The notes under the pieces were generated by a model. The model saw only the letters and a list, made by a program, of their open reading frames with translations. It had not been told where the DNA came from and did not search any database. The translations under genes were made by a program, and so were the position numbers. DNA of 64,000 nucleotides from Arthrobacter sp. Edens01. GTDB lineage: Bacteria > Actinomycetota > Actinomycetes > Actinomycetales > Micrococcaceae. The DNA is taken from NCBI RefSeq assembly GCF_001307035.1, contig NZ_LKIU01000005.1, positions 265,664 through 329,663 of the forward strand. Reading direction: 5' to 3'. Below, piece after piece: positions 34,138 to 41,704 of this stretch (positions are counted from its first letter, which is position 1; each line of letters begins with the position of its first letter).

Positions 34138-35226
34138 ATGACAAGTGACTTCATCCTGAATGAGTACAAGGCCCGGCAAATGTGGGAACGGCGGGAATAC
34201 TCTTCAGCCATGGCAGCCGCCAAGACAGCGGCTGAATCGGCTGCCCTGCGGAATGATGACGCAGGATGGTGGCGGATGATGTTCCTGTACGGGGAATGCC
34301 AGCTTGAACTGGGATTTATGGATGGATGCGCTGAGACAGCACGGTTGCTGGCGGACCATCCAGTGGCCCAAAACGCCCCGGAAGTCGCCGGGAAAGCTAA
34401 GGCTCTTATGTCGCTGGGGCTTCAGGGCATGGGGCTTTTGCCAGAGGCTCTTGTCGTTGCCCGGTCTGCGGCGTTGGATTCGCCAGAGGCCGGTATGGGA
34501 GGACGCGGACGGATTGAGGCGCAGCAGGCGCTGGTCGCGGTTCTTAGCGAGAGCGGGCACTTGGAAGACGCTTGGCATGAGGCGCAAACTCTCGCACAGA
34601 TGGTCGGTGATGAGGCAGTTCTGGAGAAAGCTGGGAAGGCCTACTGGTCTATCGGAAACGTTGCATTCCTGGCAGGCATGGAGCGGGAGGGAACGTATTA
34701 CCACGGTCTTGCTGCCTCTAGTCTCTCCCCAAGCAACGACGTGAACCTCTGGGCGTTGTTCAACAAGGCATCTGCGTTCATGAGATTGACCGCCAACCTG
34801 GTCGAGCCCGAGACCCTGCAGTGCATTGAACGGGCAGAAATGGCGCTTTCTATTACGGGAGGGACGCGTCAGGATGAACTGGATATTGAAGTCATCCGTG
34901 CTTACTGGAGTTACCTGACGGGGGACATCGCGGCAGCCAGACGTCAAATGTCAGCCGTACTCGACGAGTCTGCCGCCCTCTCACCTCTAAGCCATGGAGA
35001 TGCCCGGCTGCTTTTCGCGCGAATAATTGCCGACGACGGTGACCTTCATGCGTCGGTCGACCATGCCACAACAAGTGCCGAAATCTTTGGTAAGGCCGGG
35101 GCCGTAGCCAGGGAAGAACTAGCCAGGGAATTTGGCCGCCAGGTTCGTGCCAGAGCCGAGCAGAGGGCGGGACGTGCCGCTTCGTCTTTGGGACATGGTG
35201 TCACGGGACAAGAAATCGACCATTGA
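34138..35226 (+). CDS. TPR-like helical protein, possible peptide sensor
   Basis: A 362-residue cytosolic protein that is almost entirely alpha-helical. Repeated helix pairs of about 34-40 residues with TPR-like A/G/Y/A spacing run from 10 to 330, for example REYSSAMAAAKTAAESAA, GHLEDAWHEAQTLAQM and AYWSIGNVAFLAGMEREG. There is no DNA-binding domain, signal peptide or membrane helix. Length and layout resemble Rap-type TPR proteins of firmicutes, which bind secreted peptides, but I see no specific Rap signature. A stop codon abuts the ATG, so no longer start exists. It heads a group with STAS-like and GGDEF-EAL genes. GC content looks lower than its neighbours. Confidence 0.65.
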   Translation: MTSDFILNEYKARQMWERREYSSAMAAAKTAAESAALRNDDAGWWRMMFLYGECQLELGFMDGCAETARLLADHPVAQNAPEVAGKAKALMSLGLQGMGLLPEALVVARSAALDSPEAGMGGRGRIEAQQALVAVLSESGHLEDAWHEAQTLAQMVGDEAVLEKAGKAYWSIGNVAFLAGMEREGTYYHGLAASSLSPSNDVNLWALFNKASAFMRLTANLVEPETLQCIERAEMALSITGGTRQDELDIEVIRAYWSYLTGDIAAARRQMSAVLDESAALSPLSHGDARLLFARIIADDGDLHASVDHATTSAEIFGKAGAVAREELAREFGRQVRARAEQRAGRAASSLGHGVTGQEIDH

Positions 35227-35278
35227 TTGTCCTCGATTTTAGGGATAGCTAAGGTAGCTTTGGGTTTTGGGGGGAAAC

Positions 35279-35383
35279 ATGGGAAAGCATCGAGTTTTAT
35301 CTATAGGGCAAAAGGCGGAGCTTTTCGCCTTGCATGCCGAGCGGCGACAGGTTGTTGGGGGACGGCATGACGTTGGTGGATAG
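35279..35383 (+). CDS. Possible 34-aa small protein
   Basis: A 34-codon frame starts at an ATG with GGGGGGAAAC directly upstream, a strong ribosome binding site. It opens MGKHRVLSIGQKAELFALHA and is amphipathic and basic, without signal or membrane segment. It overlaps the STAS-like start by 17 bases, an arrangement that would couple translation. No family is recognised. It might instead be the decayed front end of a longer gene or a leader ORF. Confidence 0.4.
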   Translation: MGKHRVLSIGQKAELFALHAERRQVVGGRHDVGG

Positions 35384-35798
35384 TGCTGTACCGATACCGG
35401 ACGAGACTGCTACAGCAGCGGACGACTGCGTTTCAGAACCCAGGGAGAGCCACGCAGAGGTCTACCAGGACGACGGACACGTAACCATCGTCCTGCCGGC
35501 CGGCGAAGTCATAACCGGAGGCATCGCAGCCCAGGCTGCCAAGGAGTTCGAAGGGCTGGCCGGAACCGGATTCAGCCCGCTGCTGCTTGAGCTGACCGGG
35601 GTCGAATCACTGACGCGCACCGCCCGGAAGATCTTCGGCGCGGCACGCAATGCCTCTGCTGTTGCCGTAGTTGGCTCATCGCAGGTGGACCGGGTCATTG
35701 CGAACTTCCTGCTCGGGGGTGACTTGCCGCCCTGTCCCACCAGGTATTTTTCCTCGAAGAGTGACGCGCTGAACTGGCTCAGGGGCAAGGCGCGATGA
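35367..35798 (+). CDS. STAS/SpoIIAA-like protein
   Basis: A 143-residue cytosolic protein starting at the ATG at 35367, which follows GTTGGGGGACGGC. An acidic, probably disordered N terminus (1-35) is followed by alternating strands and helices: HVTIVLPAGEV, PLLLELTGVESLTRTARKIF, ASAVAVVGSSQVDRVIANFL and a closing YFSSKSDALNWL. This fits the SpoIIAA/STAS-like families whose ends read F-x-S-x(2)-DAL-x-WL. Such domains act as phospho- or ligand-controlled partner switches. Its stop overlaps the GGDEF-EAL start by 4 bases, so the products should be made in equal amounts and may interact. Confidence 0.7.
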   Translation: MTLVDSAVPIPDETATAADDCVSEPRESHAEVYQDDGHVTIVLPAGEVITGGIAAQAAKEFEGLAGTGFSPLLLELTGVESLTRTARKIFGAARNASAVAVVGSSQVDRVIANFLLGGDLPPCPTRYFSSKSDALNWLRGKAR

Positions 35799-37360
35799 CG
35801 GAACCCGAACCGGGGGACACACGGCTCCAGCAGGTTGTGGATGGCATCGTCAGGATCGCTGCGGGCGATCTGAGTACAAGGATTCGTACCTCACCGAGGC
35901 GTGACGACGTTGATGCTGTCATCACCGGGATCAACCTTCTTGCCGAGGAACTGAATTCTGTATACCAGGAGTTCGAAGACAGGGTTGAAACCCGGACCCG
36001 GGAGCTGGAGGCCGCGCACCGGCAAATGCAGCGCATGGCCATGAGCGATGCGCTGACGGGAACAGCGAACCGAACGGCCCTGATGCACGAGCTGGCAGTG
36101 GCCCTGCTGGCCGCAGACGGCGGCGACAAGCGTCCGGCGGTGCTGATGATCGACTTGGACGAGTTCAAGGACATCAATGACAGCTTCGGCCACCAGACCG
36201 GAGACCAGGTGCTGGTGGAGGTCGCGCGCAGGATCCGCTGGGCGGTCCGCCGTGGGGACACCGTGGCCAGGCTTGGTGGTGACGAGTTCGCCGTCCTGCT
36301 CCCCGAAACAGGCCTGACGACCGCCATGAGCGTAGCCGCGCGCATCCAGGAAGCGCTGGGGGAGTGCATCCGGGTGGAAGAAATCGATGTCTGGCCGCAC
36401 GCCAGCATTGGTGTCCACGCGGCCCTGCCGGGTGAGAGCGCCGAGGACATCATGGTGCGCGCGGACACCGCTATGTACTCTGCCAAGGACTCAGGCCGCA
36501 GCCAGAGCAAGGCCTTTGAACCGGTCATGCTGTACTCCCGCCAACTTCGCCGGGACATGGCCGCAGAGCTCCGCGAGGGCGTGGGGCGCAGCGAGCTCTT
36601 CCTTGATTATCAGCCCGTGGTTGAACTCGCGACGGGCCGGATGACCGGCGTTGAAGCCCTGGTCCGCTGGCGGCATCCGGAACGCGGGCTGATCATGCCC
36701 GACGATTTCATCCCCATTGCCGAGGAGACAGGCATCATCCTGGACATGGGCAGGTGGGTCCTGCGCGCTGCGCTGGAACAGCTTGCCCGCTGGGAAGATG
36801 AACTGGTCCTCGACGAGGACTTTAAGGTCAGGGTCAACCTGTCAGCCATGGAGCTGCAGCGGCTGGATCTCATCGACCACGTTCGGCAGACGCTGGCCGA
36901 AACCAGGATCGCCCCCTCGAGACTGGTCATCGAAATCACCGAGAGCGCGTTTGTCAGCGGCGGTGATGTGGAGATGTACTCGCTCAAGTCCTTGAACGCA
37001 CTTGGAGTCGGGATCGAGATAGACGACTTCGGCACCGGATACTCATCCATCAGTTACCTGCGCAGGCTTCCGGTCCATACGGTGAAGGTGGACCGCAGCC
37101 TCATCCGCGACATCAGCGCTGATCCTGGACAGCGCCGTTTCGTCGACGCCGTCCATGGACTCATCCAGGCAGCCGGAATGGAAGCCGTCTTCGAGGGGAT
37201 CGAGACCCTGGACCAGGCCGCCGATCTCCTGGTCCTCGGCTGCCGGAACGGGCAGGGCTACTACTTCAGCAGGCCATTAACCGGGCAACAGGTCGCGGCG
37301 ATAATCACCGCGGGAACGACGCTGCCCCTGGTTGACTCGGCAATAGCTGCAGGGGAATAG
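35795..37360 (+). CDS. Soluble GGDEF-EAL c-di-GMP enzyme with HAMP-like N terminus
   Basis: A 521-residue protein without membrane helices. An N-terminal HAMP/coiled-coil region (about 5-75) leads to a GGDEF domain with intact GGDEF at 161-165 and an inhibitory RxxD site at 152-155 (RRGD). The EAL domain follows, with EAL at 287-289, a DDFGTGYSS motif from Asp410 and a late FEGIET, so the residues for both synthesis and hydrolysis look complete. It can set cellular c-di-GMP; which activity dominates cannot be told. It is coupled to the STAS-like gene by ATGA and ends the signalling module, facing the convergent phosphohexomutase. Confidence 0.92.
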   Translation: MTEPEPGDTRLQQVVDGIVRIAAGDLSTRIRTSPRRDDVDAVITGINLLAEELNSVYQEFEDRVETRTRELEAAHRQMQRMAMSDALTGTANRTALMHELAVALLAADGGDKRPAVLMIDLDEFKDINDSFGHQTGDQVLVEVARRIRWAVRRGDTVARLGGDEFAVLLPETGLTTAMSVAARIQEALGECIRVEEIDVWPHASIGVHAALPGESAEDIMVRADTAMYSAKDSGRSQSKAFEPVMLYSRQLRRDMAAELREGVGRSELFLDYQPVVELATGRMTGVEALVRWRHPERGLIMPDDFIPIAEETGIILDMGRWVLRAALEQLARWEDELVLDEDFKVRVNLSAMELQRLDLIDHVRQTLAETRIAPSRLVIEITESAFVSGGDVEMYSLKSLNALGVGIEIDDFGTGYSSISYLRRLPVHTVKVDRSLIRDISADPGQRRFVDAVHGLIQAAGMEAVFEGIETLDQAADLLVLGCRNGQGYYFSRPLTGQQVAAIITAGTTLPLVDSAIAAGE

Positions 37361-37372
37361 CGAACACCGGCC

Positions 37373-39127
37373 CTACAGGCCCAGGGCCGCCGAGATGTCC
37401 GCCTTCGCCGCAGCCAGCCGGTCCGCAGCCGCAGCACGTGCCGCCGGAAGCTCAGCGCCGCCGGCAACCGGCACGATGACCTCCAGATAGCACTTGAGCT
37501 TCGGCTCTGTCCCCGACGGGCGGACGATGATCCGTGTGTCGTCCTGGGTCCGGTAGAGCAGCCCGTCGGTGGGCGGGAGATCCGCGGACCCGGCAGACAG
37601 GTCGACAGCGGAGATTACGGCTGAGCCGCCCAGCGAGACCGGAGGCTCCTCCCGCAGACGCGTCATCATCTGCGGAATCAGCGCCAGATCGTCGACCCGC
37701 ACCGAGAGCTGGTCAGAGGCGTGGAGGCCATGTTCAAGTGCCAGATCGTCGAGCATGTCGAACAGCGTGCGGCCGGATGCCTTCAGCGAGGCGGCCAGTT
37801 CGGCGATGAGCAGGCCGGCGGAGATTCCGTCCTTGTCCCGGACCAGGCCCGGAGCCACGCAGTAGCCCAGTGCTTCCTCGTACCCGTAGACCAGGCCCGG
37901 CACGCGGGAAATCCATTTAAACCCGGTGAGGGTTTCGTGGTGGGCAAACCCTGCGGACGCCGCGATGCGGGCAAGCAGCCGGGAAGAGACAATCGAGTTT
38001 GCGAAGACCGGCGGGCGGCCCGCTGCGCCGCGCAGCTTCAGATGTCCCGCACGGATCCGGGTGGCGAGGTGGGCTCCAAGCAGCGCTCCGGTTTCGTCAC
38101 CGCGCAGCATGCGCCACTCGCCGGTCGAAGGGTCCTTCGCGGCGACGGCCGCACGGTCTGCATCGGGGTCGTTGGCAAGGACGATGTCCGCGTCAGTCTC
38201 CGCTGCCATTGCGACGGCGAGGTCCAGTGCACCGGGTTCTTCCGGGTTCGGGAACGCCACAGTCGGGAAATCAGGGTCCGGCTCGGCCTGTGCCGCTACG
38301 AGCTTCACGGAGGTGAATCCGGCATCGCGGAGGACCGCCGTCATGGTTTCGCCGCCGACCCCGTGCATGGGAGTGAGCACAATCTTGAGGTCACGCGCGG
38401 GGTAGCCGTCCCGTGACACCAGGCCGTCAACGGCACTGATATAGTCCGCCACGATCGATTCGGAGACCTCGGTCCAGCCTTCCGGAGCGGTCTCAATCGA
38501 GCCCAGGGGGACCGTGTAGTCGATCCGCGCGGCGATCTCGGCGTCGTACGGCGGAACAATCTGCGCGCCGCGTCCCGGACCCTTTACCGTCCGGCCGCCA
38601 AGATAGACCTTGTAGCCGTTGTCCTGGGCCGGGTTGTGGCTGGCAGTGACCATCACTCCCGCATCGGTGTCCAGCGCCCGCACAGCGTAGGCGAGCACCG
38701 GCGTCGGAAGAGTGCAGGGGAGGAGGAATGCTTCAATGCCGGCAGCGCTGAAAACTGCCGCAGTCTCCAGGGCAAACGCCTTGGAGTTATAGCGTGCGTC
38801 GTAGCCAATCACTGCGCTGGGGACCCAGCCTTCGGACTTGTCCTGCAGGAACGAGGCGATACCCGCCGCGGTCCGGCGCACGACGGCGCGGTTCATCCGC
38901 ATGGGTCCGGCACCAAGGGCAGCACGCAGGCCTGCGGTACCGAACTCCAGAGTGCCGGAGAACCTGTCCGTCAGCTCCGCCAGTGCCGCTTCCGCTGCTG
39001 CGCCTTCTGCTGAAGCTTCCTCCAGCAGTTTGCGCAGCTGGGCTGCAGTTGCGTGGTCCGGGTCGGAATCGGCCCAGTGCCGGGCTTCAACCAGCAGTTC
39101 GTTGCGTTCCGTGGCGGTCAGGCTCAT
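37373..39127 (-). CDS. Phosphohexomutase (phosphoglucomutase/phosphomannomutase family)
   Basis: A 584-residue alpha-D-phosphohexomutase. VMVTASHNPAQDNGYKVY holds the catalytic phospho-Ser, DPDADR the metal-binding loop, and RPSGTEPKLKCYLEV the phosphate-binding C-terminal loop. The large size matches the PgcA/PGM2 branch, which converts hexose or pentose 1-phosphates to 5/6-phosphates. Sitting 29 bases downstream of a purine nucleoside phosphorylase gene on the same strand, it may use (deoxy)ribose 1-phosphate released there, feeding deoC. The exact sugar preference is unproven. Confidence 0.92.
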   Translation of the reverse strand: MSLTATERNELLVEARHWADSDPDHATAAQLRKLLEEASAEGAAAEAALAELTDRFSGTLEFGTAGLRAALGAGPMRMNRAVVRRTAAGIASFLQDKSEGWVPSAVIGYDARYNSKAFALETAAVFSAAGIEAFLLPCTLPTPVLAYAVRALDTDAGVMVTASHNPAQDNGYKVYLGGRTVKGPGRGAQIVPPYDAEIAARIDYTVPLGSIETAPEGWTEVSESIVADYISAVDGLVSRDGYPARDLKIVLTPMHGVGGETMTAVLRDAGFTSVKLVAAQAEPDPDFPTVAFPNPEEPGALDLAVAMAAETDADIVLANDPDADRAAVAAKDPSTGEWRMLRGDETGALLGAHLATRIRAGHLKLRGAAGRPPVFANSIVSSRLLARIAASAGFAHHETLTGFKWISRVPGLVYGYEEALGYCVAPGLVRDKDGISAGLLIAELAASLKASGRTLFDMLDDLALEHGLHASDQLSVRVDDLALIPQMMTRLREEPPVSLGGSAVISAVDLSAGSADLPPTDGLLYRTQDDTRIIVRPSGTEPKLKCYLEVIVPVAGGAELPAARAAAADRLAAAKADISAALGL

Positions 39128-39156
39128 GTCGTACCCCTGTAGATCGGTATGTGTTG

Positions 39157-39960
39157 CTAGAGGGCGCCGATGAATCCGGCGAGCAGCCGCGAGATGCGGG
39201 GACCTGCTTCGGCGCCTGCTTCCAGAACTTCCTGGTGGCTCAGCGGCTGAGGGCTGATGCCGGCGGCGAGGTTCGTTATCAGGCTGATGCCGAAAACCTC
39301 CATTCCGGCGTGGCGTGCGGCAATGGCTTCCAGCGCGGTGGACATGCCGACCAGGTCCGCGCCGATTGTCTTGGCGTAGCGGACTTCGGCCGGGGTTTCG
39401 TAGTGCGGGCCGGGGAACTGGGCATAGACGCCCTCGGCCAGGGTGGGGTCAACGGTTCGGGCCAGGTCGCGCAGCCGGGGAGAGTAGAGGTCCGTGAGGT
39501 CCACGAACGTGGCGCCCTCGAGCGGAGAGGTGGCGGTCAGGTTGATGTGGTCGCTGATCAGCACGGGGGTGCCGGGCTTCCAGTCCAGGTTCAATCCGCC
39601 GCAGCCGTTGGTCAGCACCATCACCTTGGCGCCTGCGGCAGCTGCCGTCCGGACACCGTGGACGACGGCGCGTACGCCCTTGCCCTCGTAGTAGTGCGTA
39701 CGGGCGCCCAGGACCAGGGCGCGCTTGCCGCCCGGAGTCAGGATGGAACGGATGGTTCCAACATGGCCCTGTACTGCGGGGGCGGAGAAGCCGGGGATTT
39801 CCGACGCCGGGATGGTGGCTGTGGTTTCGCCGATCAGTTCAGCGGCCTCACCCCATCCGCTGCCCAGGACCAGGGCGATGTCATGGCGGGGTACGCCGGT
39901 TTTCTCGGCAATGTACGCTGCGGCGTGCCGGGCAAGTTCAAAGGGTTCGTCGTTGCTCAC
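39157..39960 (-). CDS. Purine nucleoside phosphorylase
   Basis: A 267-residue trimeric-type (PNP/MTAP family) phosphorylase. LVLGSGWGE is the phosphate loop, [20 protein letters not shown] the ribose-1-phosphate region, LTNGCGGLN and [13 protein letters not shown] the family signatures, and [18 protein letters not shown] closes the purine site. It releases the base from inosine or guanosine and makes (deoxy)ribose 1-phosphate. It starts with GTG and is followed by the mutase gene, forming a salvage operon. The divergent gene lpdA starts 94 bases away. Confidence 0.95.
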   Translation of the reverse strand: MSNDEPFELARHAAAYIAEKTGVPRHDIALVLGSGWGEAAELIGETTATIPASEIPGFSAPAVQGHVGTIRSILTPGGKRALVLGARTHYYEGKGVRAVVHGVRTAAAAGAKVMVLTNGCGGLNLDWKPGTPVLISDHINLTATSPLEGATFVDLTDLYSPRLRDLARTVDPTLAEGVYAQFPGPHYETPAEVRYAKTIGADLVGMSTALEAIAARHAGMEVFGISLITNLAAGISPQPLSHQEVLEAGAEAGPRISRLLAGFIGAL

Positions 39961-40054
39961 CCGTACAACTTACCGTGTGTTGGGCTGGCCTGCCGGTGCC
40001 CGCCCCAGCCGGCTCGTTTGAGCGGCATCCCCGGATGCGACAGAATGGACAATT

Positions 40055-41458
40055 GTGACGAGCCAACTAGATTTCACTGCCCGAAAAATCGCAATCCTCG
40101 GCGGCGGCCCCGGCGGGTATGAGGCCGCCATGGTGGCAGCATCGCTGGGGGCGGACGTCACCATCGTTGAGCGCAACGGGCTGGGAGGCTCCGCCGTCCT
40201 CACCGACGTCGTTCCTTCCAAAACCCTCATCGCCACCGCTGACGTGATGACCCGCTTCAGTTCCGCCTCCAACCTTGGCGTGGACTTTGGCGACGCCCAG
40301 CCGGTGGCCGCTGACCTGAAGATGGTCAACCACCGCCTCCTGGCGCTGGCCCGCGAGCAGTCCAACGATATTCGCCGGACCCTCGAGCGGATGGGCGTCA
40401 AGGTGGTCCTGGGCAACGGACGCCTGCTGGACAACCACACCATTGAGGCCACCGCGGAAGACGGCACCGTCACTACGGTGGACGCCGAAGCGCTGCTGAT
40501 CTCTACCGGAGCCAACCCCCGCGAGCTGGAAACCTCCATGCCGGACGGCGAGCGGATCTTCACCTGGAAGCAGATCTACAACCTGACCGAGGTGCCTGAG
40601 CACCTGATCGTGATTGGCTCCGGCGTAACCGGTGCCGAGTTTGCCTCCGCTTACAACGGGCTCGGTGCCCGCGTCACCCTCATCTCCAGCCGCGACCGCG
40701 TGCTTCCCGGCGAGGACGCCGATGCCGCCCGCGTCCTGGAGGACGTGTTCCAGGCCCGCGGCATGACCGTTCTCTCCCGCTCCCGCGCAGATTCGGTGAA
40801 GAACACGGGCGACGGCGTGCTCGTCACGCTCTCCGACGGACGCACCGTGGAAGGCTCCCACTGCCTGGTGGCCGTCGGCGCCATCCCGAATACACAGGGA
40901 ATCGGGCTGGAGGAAGCCGGCATCGCGCTGGATGACCGCGGACAGATCAAGGTCGACGGCGTCTCCCGCACCACCGCTCCTAACGTCTACGCTGCCGGTG
41001 ACTGCACCGGCGTGTTCAACCTGGCCTCCGTGGCCGCCATGCAGGGACGCATCGCAATTGCCCACCTGATGGGGGACAGCGTCAAGCCGCTGAAGCTCAA
41101 GCACGTAGCGTCCAACATTTTCACTTCGCCGGAAATTGCCTCGGTGGGTGTTTCCGAAGCCGACGTGGACGCGGGGCGCTACCAGGGCGACGTCATCAAG
41201 CTCTCGCTGCACACCAACGCGCGGGCAAAAATGATGGACGTGAAGGAAGGCTTCGTGAAGATCATTGCCCGCAAGGGATCCGGAACGGTGATCGGCGGCG
41301 TCGTCGTCGGCCCCCGTGCCTCCGAACTGATCTTCCCGATCGCACTGGCCGTCACGCAGAAACTGCACGTCGACGACGTGGCGAATACCTTCACGGTCTA
41401 CCCGTCGCTGACCGGGTCCATCTCAGAGGCTGCACGCCGCCTGCACGTGCACATCTAG
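40055..41458 (+). CDS. lpdA: LpdA-type NAD(P)H-quinone dehydrogenase
   Basis: A 467-residue two-dinucleotide-binding flavoprotein resembling dihydrolipoamide dehydrogenase. AILGGGPGGYEAAMVAASLGA binds FAD and VIGSGVTGAEFASAYNGLGA binds NAD(P)H; YAAGDCTGVFNLASVAAMQG is the second FAD motif. The redox disulfide CxxxxC is absent: GLGGSAVLTDVVPSKTLIA takes its place, as in the mycobacterial LpdA (Rv3303c), a quinone reductase. It should reduce quinones rather than lipoamide. The start is a GTG without a clear Shine-Dalgarno, so translation may be leaderless. A long terminator hairpin follows. Confidence 0.88.
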   Translation: MTSQLDFTARKIAILGGGPGGYEAAMVAASLGADVTIVERNGLGGSAVLTDVVPSKTLIATADVMTRFSSASNLGVDFGDAQPVAADLKMVNHRLLALAREQSNDIRRTLERMGVKVVLGNGRLLDNHTIEATAEDGTVTTVDAEALLISTGANPRELETSMPDGERIFTWKQIYNLTEVPEHLIVIGSGVTGAEFASAYNGLGARVTLISSRDRVLPGEDADAARVLEDVFQARGMTVLSRSRADSVKNTGDGVLVTLSDGRTVEGSHCLVAVGAIPNTQGIGLEEAGIALDDRGQIKVDGVSRTTAPNVYAAGDCTGVFNLASVAAMQGRIAIAHLMGDSVKPLKLKHVASNIFTSPEIASVGVSEADVDAGRYQGDVIKLSLHTNARAKMMDVKEGFVKIIARKGSGTVIGGVVVGPRASELIFPIALAVTQKLHVDDVANTFTVYPSLTGSISEAARRLHVHI

Positions 41459-41481
41459 CGGTTCCCGCCTCCACAAACGAG

Positions 41482-41529
41482 GTAACAGAAACTGCCCGTA
41501 TCAGGTCTGATACGGGCAGTTTCTGTTAT
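41482..41529 (+). terminator. Long perfect terminator hairpin after lpdA
   Basis: Arms of at least 22 bases (TAACAGAAACTGCCCGTATC and its exact complement) meet around a two-base loop at 41505-41506. It contains ACTGCCCG, also present in the palindromic repeat family. Confidence 0.85.
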
Positions 41530-41542
41530 CTGGATGGGAGAG

Positions 41543-41585
41543 AAAGCCCGCTTCCGGACGAATCCAGGTTCCTGAGGCGGGCTTT
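41543..41585 (+). terminator. Second intrinsic terminator before the MFS gene
   Basis: AAAGCCCGC pairs with GCGGGCTTT across a 25-base loop and is followed by TTTTT. It gives tandem termination after lpdA. Confidence 0.65.
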
Positions 41586-41619
41586 TTTGCGCGGAAAATC
41601 AGGGTTTGTCCAACGTTAC

Positions 41620-41634
41620 GTCCACATTGTGGAC
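41620..41634. promoter_or_regulatory. Palindromic operator candidate upstream of the MFS transporter
   Basis: GTCCACATTGTGGAC is a perfect palindrome with a single central base, 70 bases before the MFS start. Further TGTCC-type half-sites flank it (TTTGTCC at 41605, AATGTCC at 41636), suggesting cooperative binding of an unidentified repressor or activator. Confidence 0.5.
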
Positions 41635-41704
41635 AAATGTCCGAATGGCGGACGCGGGGTTTTAGGATGAACCTACTTTCCAACCCGCACCCGAAAGACT
41701 TGCC

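Noticed and set aside
33756-34223. 155-codon minus-strand ORF covering the peptide gene
   Set aside because: Different frame from the well-supported signal-peptide gene, no ribosome binding site, and it runs into the TPR gene.
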